Assembly: GCA_963921825.1 (NCBI GenBank)
Contig: OY997590.1
Span: 62,052,012-62,116,011, forward strand
Length of the DNA: 64,000 nucleotides
Direction of reading: 5' to 3'
Source: Erodium maritimum
Taxonomy: Eukaryota; Streptophyta; Magnoliopsida; Geraniales; Geraniaceae
Every line of letters begins with the position of its first letter. The stretch's first letter is position 1. The notes below the pieces were generated by a model that saw only the letters and a program-made list of their open reading frames with translations, was not told the DNA's origin and made no database searches. Shown here in pieces: positions 1 through 10,958 of the stretch. Both the position numbers and the translations under genes were made by a program.

Positions 1-1027
1 GTTTGATAACACGATGTGTGATGTGATGTTGGCATGGTGTACATAATAGCCCCGAGCTCAATTTAATTATTTATCGCTTTTCACGGCCTGCGAGCCGTTA
101 GAGTTAACGTGTAATTATTCTTTCAAGGTGTGGTCGTCGAACCACTTGTTTGTAATATTTATTTATTCCCGACCTGCGAGTCGTGTATTAAATTGTAATA
201 TTTTACTCAAGACGAAGAAAGGGCGAAAAGGTCATTTGGTGGCTTTTCGGGTGTTGGCATCGGGGGCTATTATGTGCATATTTATTGCTTTATGCTTGGT
301 TTAGTTTATGCATGATTAATTCTATGTGTTTTAGAATTGCATGCTTAACTTTATTTACCGAGCATATCACCTCACATGCAAAGATGAAATTGGAATTTTA
401 ATCCTTGTGTGTGAGCCCTTAGAATCGTCATTACATTTGATGTAGTTGACGGGTTCGAAGGAAGAATTACATTTGATGTAATTTGAGGCATCATTTCATT
501 TGGAATGTAGTTGATGTGCTCATCGCATCTAGGATGTGTCAAAGTTTTAAACACAACCGGACAAGTAAAAACGGGTCATGTTACCTCCCAATTATCAACA
601 CCTTACTACCTCCCCGTCTTATGGGTGTCGTGCGCATTAGCGGAGCATCCATGGGAAAGCGGGGTAGTAGGTTTGGACGACATATGTGGGTGTCGTGCGC
701 ATTAGCGGAGCACCTACATAGTGACGGGCCATAGTTGAAAATTGTTGGACCCGACTACGATTCTCAGCCTGAGGTTGAGCTAGGGTAACAGATAGGGTAA
801 GCCGTGTACATAAGTGCATACCCTAGCCAAGAGTCACATTGGATGTGATTGGATGGAGTCCTACCTACATAGCTCGATTAAGTGGTGAGCATTAGTTCAG
901 CTTAATCGAGTGAATCAAGGATCTTGGTTTCAGATTCTAAAGGTTTAGAATTGATTGTTGGTGTTTAAGCTTGATCTTCATAAAATTTATTCAGTTTACT
1001 GATTGAATTTTATCTGTTGTAGATCAA

Positions 1028-1261
1028 ATGGCAAATTCAGCGAACATTAATAGTTTGTCATTAAAAACCATTCTTGACAGGGTCAAGCTAAATGGGACAA
1101 ACTATTTGGACTGGTACAGAATTTTGAGGATAGTCCTCAAGTCTGAACGCAAAGAATATGTCCTTGACAAGGCTGTCTCTAAGACCATATCAGAGTTACA
1201 TGAAGTGTCATTAACTGCTGAGAAGAATATCTCAGGGATCTGGGATCCAAGGATATTATGA
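1028..1261 (+). pseudogene. copia gag fragment
   Basis: The 77-codon frame starts with ATG about 1 kb into the leader. It holds the gag amino-terminal motif of plant copia elements (LNGTNYLDWYRILRIVL, then SERKEYVLD). The usual remainder of gag (about 200 more residues) is absent: after a short linker the sequence jumps to a decayed zinc knuckle near 1336. The same short gag occurs in the minus copy at 60712-60945, where the predicted peptide is nearly identical. The truncation is therefore a property of the family. Whether such a short gag could form particles is doubtful. Confidence 0.85.
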
Positions 1262-1335
1262 TGGTCAACAAGGGAATTGAAAGTGGAAAGGGCTGGGCCC
1301 ATGCGCACTTGGCAGGAAAGATGAGACACCTGAGA

Positions 1336-1545
1336 ATGTCTACTTCTACTGCCAACAGCCTGGTCATTGGAACCGGGATTACAGGAAGTTCACGGCTGAT
1401 CTGAAGAAGGGCAGTGGGACTGCGCCTTCATCAAATAGCCTGGATGATCTGAAGAAGGGCAGTAGGACTGCGCCTTCATCAGGAAACCTGGATGATCTAA
1501 GGAAGGGCGGTGGGACCGTGCCTTCATTCGGTATTAACTCTATAG
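1336..1545 (+). pseudogene. gag zinc-knuckle remnant plus three tandem repeats
   Basis: Translation gives a CCHC-like box around YCQQPGHWNRDY. The first and last cysteines of the C-x2-C-x4-H-x4-C pattern read tyrosine here. In the minus copy the first cysteine is kept but a stop lies inside the knuckle. The box is followed by three imperfect copies of a roughly 50-bp unit (core GATCTGAAGAAGGGCAG), which read as repeats of DDLKKGSGTAPSS. The same array occurs in the minus copy (about 60430-60590), so it was present in the common parent. Confidence 0.7.
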
Positions 1546-1566
1546 AGCTACATCTCTCTACTTCCA

Positions 1567-2893
1567 AAGATTCATGAGTATTAGATACCATGACTGAATC
1601 TCACACATGCACTAATATATGGTGGCTGAAAGTAGGAGAGATTTGGAAAGCACGAAATGGACCTCAGAGTTGTGGCAACTGCTGTAGGATCCATGAGTCT
1701 TGCTTTGCCAAGAGGCCTTGTCTTAGTATTGTATAATGTATATTGCATACCTACTTTTAGTAGGAATATTATATCTGTATCCGTGTTTGACAAGGAAGGA
1801 TATAATGTTAATATTGGAAATGGAGTTTTCAATGTTCTATGCAATGATATGTTTTATACCAGTACTGACATGGTTGGAGGATTGTACATATTAGATATGG
1901 GTAACAATGCCTCAAGTTCTATATATTCCGTTAATACCAAGAGGTCTAAATCCAACGATTTAAACCTAACTCTGTTATGGTACTGTCATTTGGGTCGCAT
2001 AAACAAGAAGCGCCTATCAGCACTTCAGAAGTGCGGGCTTTCAAGTTCATTCGAATTCCATTCGATCGATAGGTGCAAGGTTTGTTTGATGGGCAAAATG
2101 ACTAAAGTGCCCTTTATCGATCGCGATGAAAGGGCGGGTGAATTATTGGGGCTGATACACTCGAATGTGTGTAGACCAATAAGTTCACTTGCCAGGAGGG
2201 GTTTTAGCTACTTTATCACATTTACTGATGATTACAGTAAATATGGTTATGTCTATTCGGTGAGACATAAGTCTGAAGCTTTTGATAAATTCAAAGAGTT
2301 TAAGACTATAGTAGAAAACCAGCTCGACAAAGGTATTAAGGCACTTCGATTGGATCGAGGTGGAAAATACTTGACCACAGAGTTATTAGATCATCTAAAA
2401 GAGAATGGGATCCTTTTGGAATGGACTCCTCCTAGGTCACTGTAGTTGAAAGGTGTAGCCAAACGGAGAAATCAGACATTGTTAGACAATGGTCTGTTCC
2501 ATGATTAGTTGGACTGATCTCCCAATCTCTTTTAGGGGTTTTGCTCTAGAGACGACCGCATTCATAGTGAATCGGGCTTCGACGAATGGTGTGGAAGGGA
2601 AACCATTTTAAAAATGGTACGGGATGATGCCCGCTTTTTCCTTCCTAAAGATTTGTGGTTGCGAGGCTTATGTGAAACATTTGGTTTCAACTAAGCTCGA
2701 ACCAAGATCTGAGATATGCACCTTCGTGTGGTATCCCAAAGCAACAAGGGGATACTATTTCTACAATCCCAGTGAGAACATGGTGTTCGTCGCTTGGGGT
2801 GGGGTCTTTATGGAAAAGAAGTTTTGTTTCCAAAGACGTCATTGGAAAGACTGTGCATCTCGAAGAAATTCAGGATGGTACAGATCTGTCTAA
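1567..2893 (+). pseudogene. copia protease, GAG-pre-integrase and integrase remnant
   Basis: The protease entry reads VLDTM in place of the catalytic DTG, with a stop just before it. The open part at 1657-2445 carries the GAG-pre-integrase HHCC zinc box (HLGRINKKRL, later CKVCLMGKM) and the integrase core. The first catalytic acidic residue is N in IHSNVCRP, where copia elements have D. The second D is present in RLDRGGKYL. The third, E, is K in GVAKRRNQTL, just after a stop at 2445. The frame at 2624-2893 is the integrase carboxyl part (CGCEAYVKH). Two of the three DDE residues are therefore missing, and integrase from this copy should be dead. The minus copy has the same D-to-N and E-to-K changes. 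Confidence 0.88.
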
Positions 2894-2981
2894 ACCAATT
2901 GACAACCCAGTAGAAAGGAGCCAGAGATTGTCGTAGAGTGAAAACCAATTCCTGTTACAATTCCGGAAGGTCCAAGGCGAT

Positions 2982-3969
2982 TTGAAAGGGTCAATCTTCC
3001 ACCTCCAAGATATGGTATCCGGAGGTGACAATGAATTCATGGTGGATCACGATGATCCAGCCACCTTTCAAGAAGTCGTGGATGGGCCCGACTCCGAGTT
3101 ATGGCTGGGAGCCATGAGGGAGGAAATGCAATCCATGTCGGACAACCAAGTCTGGGAACCGGTTGATCCCATCAATGGTGTGAGGACCATCGGATGCAAA
3201 TGGATCTTCAAGGTGAAGATGGACATGGACAACAACCCTCTGACCTACAAAGCTCAACTAGTGGCGAAAGGTTATAGGCAGATCCAATGGATTGACTATG
3301 AGGAAACCTTCTCCCTAGTGGCTATGGTCAAAATCGATCCAAATTCTTCTTGACATAACTGCGTATCATAATTACGAGATATGGCAAGTGGATGTCAAAA
3401 CCGCTTTCCTAAATGGAAATTTGACTGAGTACGTTTGTATGTCTCGGCCCAAAGGTTTTGACGATCCGAAGAATAAAGGAAAGATTTATAAGTTGTTGAA
3501 ATCCATTTATGGATTGAAACGAACTTCTCGAAGTTGGATCCTTCGTTTTGATGAAGCTGTAATTGGATTTGGCTTAATCAAGAACGAGGATGAATCTTGC
3601 GTTTATAAGAAGGCTAGTGGGAGCAATATTACCTTTCTGGTTCTCATTGAAAACGACATCCCAACCTTGCACGAGACTAAAGCTTGGTTGAGGAAGTGTT
3701 TTTCAATAAAGGACTTAGGTGATGCTTCTCATATCTTAAGGATTAAGATATGTAGAGATCGCACCTAGAGGGTCTTGGATTTAAGTCAGGGAACCTATGT
3801 GAACAAGGCATTGAGTAGGTTCTTAATGCTCGATTCAAAGAAAGGACTCTTACCCACTAGTCATGGCATTCATCTCAGCAAGACTCAGTGTCCTAAGACA
3901 CCTGATGAGCTGAAAAGGATGATGAGAATCCTATGTGCCTGGGGGCAGGATCGATCATATATGCCATGA
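2982..3969 (+). pseudogene. copia reverse transcriptase remnant, YVDD box deleted
   Basis: Three adjoining frames give most of a copia reverse transcriptase: WLGAMREEM, GCKWIFKVK, LVAKGYRQ, then VDVKTAFLNGNL, KSIYGLKR and SWILRFDEA, then SIKDLGDA, LSQGTYVNKAL and SHGIHLSKTQCP. The motif A aspartate (VDVKTAFLNG) survives. The YVDD active-site box and flanking residues, which normally sit between FLVL and NDIPTL, are gone; the sequence reads FLVLIENDIPTL. Further breaks lie near 3353 and 3768. The minus copy has the same junction (58321-58602), so the deletion happened once in an ancestor. Confidence 0.9.
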
Positions 3970-4117
3970 CATGTATGAGACCGACTGTCTCGTAAGCCTT
4001 ATGTTGTACCAGTAGACATCAGTCTAACCCGGGAAAGATGATGTTGAACTAGTCTTCGAAGGATGAGTAGACGTTAGTTTTCCAAGACAAATACAGATGA
4101 CTTTAGAAGTCAGTCAG

Positions 4118-4550
4118 GATATGTGTTTATGCTGCATGGCAGAGCTTTAGCTGGGAGAGCGTAAAGCAAGATACCATTGCCGAATCTACAACAGAGGCCA
4201 AGTACATGGATGCTGTAGAGGCAGCTAAGGAGGCTATGTGGATTTGGAAATTCACGGCAGGGTTGGATGTAATTAAAAACCCATCCAGCCCGGTGAATCC
4301 ATTTTGCGACAACACAAGGGCCATTGCGCAAGCTAAAAGCCCAGATCGCATAACAAATCCAAACATGTACTACGGCGTATCCATCTAATCAGAGAAATAC
4401 TGAATTGAGGTAAAGTGAAGATAACCTATATTGCAACAGATGATAACATAGCCAACCCTTTGACTAAGGCGGTGTCGCTGCCTGAACATGTTAGACATGT
4501 AAAGTCGATGGGGACATATTGGAGTTTAGATTGGAACTAGGGCAAGTGGG
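4118..4550 (+). pseudogene. copia RNase H remnant and carboxyl terminus
   Basis: Translated pieces include SGYVFML, AVEAAKEAMWIWKF, NPFCDNTRAIAQAKS and, at the end, ADPLTKAVSLPEHVRHVKSMG, all typical of the copia RNase H end. The stretch between the last reverse-transcriptase motif and SGYVFML (about 3970-4110) is shorter than usual and lacks the YTDASFQ segment with its catalytic aspartate. RNase H is therefore also internally deleted and frame-broken. Confidence 0.8.
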
Positions 4551-4554
4551 AGAT
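4537..4554 (+). other. polypurine tract before 3' LTR
   Basis: The purine-rich string GGGCAAGTGGGAGAT directly precedes the LTR 5' end (TGTTAG). This is the usual second-strand priming site of plant copia elements. It is also present, inverted, beside 57433. Confidence 0.85.
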
Positions 4555-6242
4555 TGTTAGTCTTAGTGCCCATAGTTCAATCCTAAATGTCCAAATGTAT
4601 ATATCATCGTTAGCAATAAAATCAAAACGGCTTTATATTACTTATGTGTTGAAGTAATATATCGATGTGTGCTCTGATCTATGCCCACCATGCGAATAGA
4701 ACCATTGATTTAGATAGATCATACTCGATGGGTCCCTAGTCAACAAAGCTTCATTAGAAGCGACTAGTATGAAAGATGGCTCTTTATGGCTTACGTTCTG
4801 TTAGTCATTGGAATGGGATTCCGGAGTCTGATCATAGATATCATGTGGGACATGATATTGGACGACCCGCCCTGAATATGTGCCATAGATTAAGTCATGA
4901 ACATATTCAGTGTCGTAGCTTGTCATGTATCCTTAGACCAAGGAGTCTTTGTGATCGCTATGTAGTCAACAACTGAGTTTGACTTGAGCCTAACGTTGTC
5001 CGTAACAGGGCTTCCATAACGGCCAGGATTGGCTTGGGGACGGGCTACATGAGTGACACGAAAGACGGCTAAGGGATTTATCCCTCATACTGAGGTATGA
5101 GAAAGATATCGGTTCTCGGCCGCTTGATCGAGAGTGACTGAAAGAATAGCATGGCCATGCACATGATACTGGGTATCATATCTTTAGTCATCTCACATAT
5201 CAAGGAACATTGATTGAGAATAATAAGGATGACGGCTCTATGCCTTATCTCAATCAGGATATCGGAGATAAAAGGATAATGACAGGGATGACGGAAAGGT
5301 TAGAATCGACAGGGTCGATTCGTTATGCAGTGTCAGGCAATACTAAAGTCTCGTTAGTTGCCACTTAAATAGGATCAAGTAAAATGGGATTTTACGTTGA
5401 TCTATTGACATGCATAAACCTAAGGGTCACACCGGAGGATGAAACTCATTGACACATTTATGGAGAATGGCCAAAAGGGAGTTGTCTCGGGACATGACCA
5501 AAACTGGGTTTTGGGTCATGTGCCCGTAAGTGAATAGGACTTTACGGATCGAGACAAGGCTTGGAGTCTTGGGATTGATCGCGTCGGATAATGTTGGACA
5601 TTTCCGGTATGGAAGGCTTGGAGGCGATGAACGAATCACGGGACCTCGTTGGAAATGGCCACGGGCCATGTTCCAAGAGGCCCATGAAAGGCCCATGCAA
5701 CCAAGGCCCATGGAACTAATTAATCAAGTCTTGATTAATTAGTACTAAGCAAGCAAGACAAGGATTAAGGTGTTGGTGATTCACCACCTAACTCAATCTT
5801 GTCTTGCCATACTTTGTCCTATTTACACCTTACTTGACACCATACTTGTCTCATGCCTTTAGTTGGACAAGTATGGGTTTTGTTATGTTTAAGCCATCTT
5901 TTTTCAACATAAAAAACACAAGACAAGAATAGGAAACACAACTTCTCTCTCCCTTCCCTTGCAATTTCGGGTTTGGCAAGCTCCCACCTCCATTTTTGTG
6001 TTCTTGAGTCCTCAAAGAGAAGAACTACGTGGCTTTGATTCCCATGTGGATACGTAGGCGTCTTGGAGACTCAAGCCAATCATTCGTTACCCGGTGTTCT
6101 TGTTTTGATAAGAACTAGTGCTGAATTTTTCTCTTGTGAATCCATTCTTTGTTAGTTGTTTCATGGTTTTAATCGTCTCTTGGTTTTCCTTGATTTTCCG
6201 CTGCGAGTTGGTTCATCTCCAACCCTACCTCGAGACCCAACA
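4555..6242 (+). repeat. copia 3' LTR, 1,688 bp
   Basis: The LTR begins TGTTAGTCTTAGTGCC and ends CGAGACCCAACA. Both ends were fixed by matching the inverted LTRs at 55747-57433 and 62503-64000. It contains no gene; open frames inside it (for example 5530-5742 and 6118-6312) recur in every LTR copy only because the LTR is repeated. The base after it starts the flank CCACC, the candidate 5-bp TSD, whose partner is off the window. Confidence 0.93.
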
Positions 6243-6506
6243 CCACCACCAACCACGCCGCCGAAGATCGTCGGACGTGGGGCAACACCAGACCACGAAA
6301 ACGTCCCACTAACGCCTCGACGAGGCGAACTCAAACCCAAGCATGCGAAATACAGGGGTAAACTACCAGATCTTACCTGCTCCCACCAGCCGCCGTCGTC
6401 GGAGCCGCCCACTCTCCCCCACGCGCCGCTGCCTCCGTTGCTCACGAGCCCCCCTCTAGGGCCGGCAGAGAGCATCGCGTCTTCAGAGGGAGTGGACTTA
6501 GATATT
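6243..6506. other. GC-rich flank between copia LTR and M1
   Basis: This 264-bp stretch is rich in CCACC/CCGCCG, with stops in all long frames. It resembles the 5' part of a plant gene or of one of the GC-rich LINE derivatives in this window, but no family could be named. Confidence 0.4.
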
Positions 6507-7763
6507 AGGGAATTTTTTTTTATTTTAATACCATGTTAAATATTTATTTTTAGAATGATATCTTGATAAAAAAAAATTATTTTAATACTCAAACTAAATA
6601 TTTATTATGTTTTATTATCTAACCGTCAGATTTGAGGTAATTTATCATCTAAAATAGGTAAAATGTCTATAATATCCTAATTATCAGTCAAAATTTCAAA
6701 GACATACCATTTGATTTTCGAAATTTAAAGATGAGTAATATGACAACAATATTTATTTATTTAATTAGTTTTATTATTTAAAAATCAATTTATAATTTTT
6801 TAAAATAACTTTTATTTTTAAATAACAGTTTTTTAAAACAAAAATCAGTTTTGTTTTGAATTAAAAAATTTATTTTAAAAATCGGTTTTTATTTATGAAA
6901 ATCATTTTTATTTTTAAAAAATAAGTTTTTATTTTAATAAATTCATTTTTAATTTTAATATTTTTAATAATTCATTATTTTAATTTAAATATTATTTTAT
7001 TTGATTTTTCAATTCATTCATGTTTTTTTTTATTTTATAAATTCTTAAAATTTAAGAAAAATACCCAATTTCAGATTTTATTTCAAAAAAAATCAGAATT
7101 CATTTCCTCTCTTTTTCTGCAAAATACCAAGAAAAATCGAGACCCCAGAATCTCGGCAATGGATGATTTACAGAGATTGTGAAGGTCAAAATAATCCAAT
7201 CAACCCAGTTACGTAACAACGGGTTTTAGTTTTAGAACCTGAAACCTCTTGAAATCGCGAGCTTCTATGTACTCGTCCTCTCTGTTTTGATCTCTGCAGC
7301 TTCTAAAACCCATAACTTTCTAGAGAGAGGCTCGAACGGGACATGGACAATCTCAAAGCTCCGATAGTTTTGGTCTGCGGAGAATTTCAAAACTCTAGCA
7401 AAGGAGACTGATATAGCTTCAGAGGACAACGAGCTTGTTTTGATTTCTTCCCAACCTTCTGCTTATGCTTATTCTTCACCATCTCTAGCAGGAGCTAGCA
7501 GGCAAAGAGAAATGAGAATTAAGGAGTATGGATGTGTGGCTATAGAGGTGTTAAGGGAGAGATGGGTAGTATTAGTATTTTGAAAACAATGAGGGTCATG
7601 TGCGAAGCACCTGACTATTTTCCATCCAAAACTAACGAAAAGTTAACGGTTGGGTATGAAAGTGTTGATAAACGTTTGGTTTGGGTATGAAACTATAATT
7701 TTTTTTTGTCAGAGTATCATTTTGAAAATAAATGTTTAGTAGAATATTAAAATAAAAATTTCC
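6507..7763. mobile_element. M1: Mutator-like TIR element, non-autonomous
   Basis: The left end (AGGGAATTTTTTTTTATTTT) is the inverted match of the right end (reverse complement AGGAAATTTTTATTTTAAT), and the similarity runs inward for roughly 80-100 bp. The flanks TTAGATATT (left) and TTAGATTTT (right) fit a 9-bp TSD with one mismatch, the length expected for Mutator-like elements. The interior has AT-rich runs with repeated ATAAAAATC/GATTTTTAT units (about 6770-7010) and then a 450-bp segment of ordinary base composition (7090-7560). No transposase is present. The right subterminal region shares CCCAACCGTTAACTTT (reverse complement) with M2 at 11823-13646. Confidence 0.7.
7363..7590 (+). pseudogene. 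possible captured gene fragment inside M1
   Basis: In an otherwise very AT-rich element, the stretch from about 7090 to 7590 has normal composition. It contains a frame of about 66 codons reading through LAKETDIASEDNELVLISS and ending at a TGA near 7583. I do not recognise the protein. A host fragment inside a TIR element is the Pack-MULE arrangement. It could equally be the element's own sequence. Confidence 0.35.
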
Positions 7764-7837
7764 TTAGATTTTATCTTTTAGCTAGGACGAAGCATTAAAT
7801 TAGTTTTTTTTAACGTGATTGAGACACTATGATTGTT

Positions 7838-10269
7838 TTTTTAAAAACGGGAAACCAAAGACTTTCATTAATACCAAATGGTAATCAAACAAGATGAGGC
7901 GTGACCGCCTCGGGTTCCAGATGTATGTCCGGGCCGACCATAGCAAGCCCGGCGCTCATGGACCCAAAATAATAGCCCACTTGAAATCGTGGACACAAAC
8001 TCAAGACAACTCCTTACCATCGTCTCAATAGATCGAGACATAAAAGAAATAGTCTGAAAGCAAACAGGGAAAAAAGTGTTCCAAACATAATACAGATAAT
8101 TAGAAAACAGGGAAATAATCTTTTCTGAATGTGCAGGCTGCCCGGGACCTCCCAGCATTGGCTGCCCCCGGGTCTGTAGGTATAGTCTAAAGACGACTCC
8201 ACCCACCCATGCTGGGTCGGTTCATTCCTGCATCGGAGACACCTGTGCCTTCGACTGCTCTGCCCCCTCCGTCTTCTGGTAGGTCTGGTCTGGTGTGTGA
8301 TGTTGGGGAGGCAAGTCATCCAGCAGCTTCCTCAACTCCGGTGGACGAGCATACAAGGACCCGTTCCTTGTCTTCATGGTGGGCATCTTACCCTTTCCTC
8401 GGCTGCGCCCTCCTTTCCCCAGTCAAGACTGGGGATCTTTTTGTTGCCCCTGGGGATCCTTCTCCATCCCCTCTCGTGTCATTTCAGCATCAGCGGATCC
8501 AGCTCGGGCCAGAGCATCAGCAGCAAGGTGGACATTAGCCAGATTATCAGGATTCGTAAAGCCCGGTGGCGGTCCAAAGACTCGGTGCCCTCCCTCTTAC
8601 AAGTCTTTGGTTTCCCTTCTTGGGGTAACCTTATCCAGATTATCAGACTTCGTGTGGTCTATGCCGGGTAGATGTTCACCCATAGTGATCTCCTTGGAGC
8701 CAATCATCGGGTTCAGGGACAAGTCACTCAGAAGGTACGTGATAGACGGGTGTGTCACCGGGGGTGTATTCCAGACCGTCCCCAGCAGCCTATCCACATT
8801 CATCTGATTTGGGGCCAGTATAGATCAGTCGTATCGAACCTCCTCATGACCAATCCCTGGCAGCTGGGTCGTGCATCCCGAAATTCTGTGGGTCAACATT
8901 CCACACCTGCGACAGAAGTCTACCACCCTTTTGATATTGTAAATCAATCACAGCAGATCTTGTGGTACCTGGGAATCGGAGGCGAAGTCTCCGCCGTAGA
9001 GGTCGTTGTAACTCCATCCGAACCCGTAGCCACAAAAACATGTCCTCCCGACGAGCAATCGGGATTGGGGCCGACGAGACCTGGGTACCAATGCTGGCAG
9101 CGATGAGGCCGCAGACATAGTCGTTTCTGGCATTTCCCGATATGTTGAGCGCCCGGACCCCGAGCTCCTCGTGGTGAAAACTAATATCATTGGCCCAAAC
9201 AAATTGCTTGATGGGCTCCAGCAGGAGGGGAAAGCCCTTGAAGCTCTAGGGGCCCCTGTGGAGGACATTTTCCATCGTCTCAACGGACGGGAAATGGTAG
9301 CCTATGACTTCCGGGGACATGAACTGCACCTGGATGCCCGTCACTTTCCATTTCTGGAGCATCATTGCGCAGACGGTGTTCTGGTTGTGGACCCAGTCTC
9401 CTGCAACCCTGGCTGCAAGGGAAAACTGATACGTTCCCTTAGTGAAGAGTGGAACCCCCTCCTCCGAGACCACGATCTCGTCATCATCGTCCTCCCAGTC
9501 CGGGACCAGGGCGATGCAGGTCGATTGGACCTCCGTTGGGCTGCCTATCGGCCCTCATCCGCCTGAGTGTCGAGGGTTCGTTTCCGACGGCCGATCTGTC
9601 AGATGGTGGGATTTGTCCACCTCCATCAGAGCTGGAAGTCGGGAGAGGGAGAGTAGGTTCTGAGGGCTCTCATACGCCACCATGTGGCGTCCGCCCTGGT
9701 CCAGGCCGTTCGCCGGGAACTCAGAACCCCCGGACTCAACCTGGCTCGAGCCAGGTTTATCCTTGAGATCCAGGGGATCCGTCCATTGCCGAGGGTTTGG
9801 CAAGGAAGGGGGTTGCACCTCAAACGACGTTGGGAGGTCGCCGGCAAGAGGCCCTACCACGTCAGGTGGACCGTGCTGCTGAGGCGCGTCAAGAGCGGGT
9901 TGGATCTGGCCGGGTAGTGTCATTTCCGATGAGAAATGGTCGTGGAGCGATAGATCTGTATCTGGCTGGCCGGAAATGGGTGGAGACAGATTGTAGAGAT
10001 CTTCGGGAGCGGGGTGAGAACCAGATGAAAACGAGGGGAACGGGCGGCGAGGCGGGTGAGACGAGCGAGGCGCCGTCTGCTGTGTTACAGAGGCGACAGT
10101 GGCGAGAGGGTCGGGTGCGAGGAGGGCGAGGAGGCCGGAGAGCGGCGACGGAGGCGACGGTAACGACGGCTAGACCATGGTGATTAGGGTAGAATGGACC
10201 CTGGTGACTAGGGTAGACGAGAGCTTCGGAGAAGATTTAACTTTTGATTTTTTTTTTACCAAATAGCAT
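7838..10269 (-). mobile_element. A1: LINE derivative with ORF1-type domain only
   Basis: A perfect 16-bp TSD (AGACACTATGATTGTT) flanks it at 7822-7837 and 10270-10285. Its 3' end is on the left: reverse-complemented, it closes with a short A tract. The GC-rich body encodes a broken ORF1-like product with a DUF4283-like stretch, but no endonuclease or reverse transcriptase. The last 350 bp (7845-8205) form the A 3' module, shared with A2, A3, A5 and A6 (landmark on the minus strand GGGTCCATGAGCGCCGGGC, then CCCGGACATACATCTGGAAC). The 5' end carries GCTCTCGTCTACCCTAG, also present at the A3 start near 19590. It must have been mobilised in trans. Confidence 0.82.
9246..9473 (-). pseudogene. DUF4283-like ORF1 fragment of A1
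   Basis: The 75-residue frame contains ARVAGDWVHNQNTVCAMML, then QKWKVTGIQVQFMSPEVIG and ENVLHRGP. This matches the general pattern of the DUF4283 domain found in plant L1-type ORF1 proteins (conserved W, hydrophobic strand, and GP near the end). It is bounded by frameshifts, and I assign it by pattern only. Confidence 0.5.
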
Positions 10270-10460
10270 AGACACTATGATTGTTAGCTGTATATATTAT
10301 AATGACAAAGGGTTACAGGAAGCAAAACTACAATATGTTATTATTATTATTTTTAGATCAAGTATAAAATCTTATTAGGCGAAGGTGCAATAAACTAAAA
10401 TTTATCCCATAATCAAGTTCAAAACTTTTCGTAGGAAAGGTTTAGTCTTGATCATTGCGT

Positions 10461-10508
10461 GTCTCTTTAAATACATGCTATGTTATTTAGTAATTCGTGA
10501 CAAAAGAT
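10461..10508 (+). repeat. 48-bp direct repeat, left copy
   Basis: GTCTCTTTAAATACATG and the following 31 bases recur in the same orientation at 14654-14701 with two mismatches, so the copies bracket H1. This is too long for a usual TSD. Between this repeat and H1 lies a 79-bp piece (10509-10587) matching the left end of H3 (39709 onward). Confidence 0.75.
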
Positions 10509-10726
10509 GAGGTGAAATCGGTTACAAACCACTTTTGACCTAAAAACTAGAGAACCAATTCTAGCAATACACACCTAACATCTAAAAGAGGAGAATTCAA
10601 ATACAACCCATGTCTTAACCTAAAAATTAGAGAACCAATCTAAGTAATCCATTTTAAGAATGGATGGATGAGATGCAATTGAGTAGTTGACTTGTTGACT
10701 GCAAAAAAAACAGCACTTTTTAGTAA

Positions 10727-10958
10727 GAGCACCTCCAACGGGTCGTGTCTACCCGTCGTGTCTGCGGTGTCGTGTCTACTGGTCGTTGCTGAATCTGGCA
10801 ACGACGCCAAGTAGTGTCTACTGGCCATTTTGTTCCAAAAATGCTTCCTGTCATGGCTTTAGACACTACACCATTGGAGGAGTAGTGTCTGGAAGCCAAA
10901 AACAATGGTTAGACACTGCTCCTAGACATTGTGCAGTGTCTAACCATTGGAGATGCTC
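10727..10958. mobile_element. Harbinger/Tourist-like MITE
   Basis: The 232-bp element has inverted ends GAGCACCTCCAACGG and (reverse complement) GAGCATCTCCAATGG, and many GTGTCTA units. It is flanked by TAA on the left and TGA on the right. The uninterrupted right arm of H1 and the H3 arm give the empty site (TTTTTAATAAGTGGTAAGG), which shows that a 3-bp TAA was duplicated and one copy mutated. Three-base TAA/TTA duplications and these termini fit PIF/Harbinger MITEs. Confidence 0.75.

Larger units (their letters stand above)
1..6242 (+). mobile_element. Ty1/copia LTR retrotransposon, plus copy (5' LTR off window)
   Basis: The order is untranslated leader, gag fragment, CCHC remnant, protease, GAG-pre-integrase, integrase, reverse transcriptase, RNase H, polypurine tract and 3' LTR; this domain order is diagnostic of Ty1/copia. 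The first base of the window matches about base 62020 of the minus-strand copy at 55747-64000, so the missing left part is the start of the leader, the primer binding site and the 5' LTR (roughly 2.2 kb). Frames are broken by many stops and frameshifts. Most lesions, including loss of the reverse-transcriptase YVDD box, are shared with the minus copy, so they predate both insertions. Polyprotein wording resembles the Tork/Angela-type plant lineages, but I did not resolve the clade. Bases 1-1027 are leader without a supported gene. Confidence 0.93.

Noticed and set aside
4776-4976. 66-codon frame MALYGLRSVSHWNG, repeated at 57012-57212 and 63768-63968
   Set aside because: Its repetition reflects LTR copies; it is within the LTR upstream of any coding region and matches no known protein.
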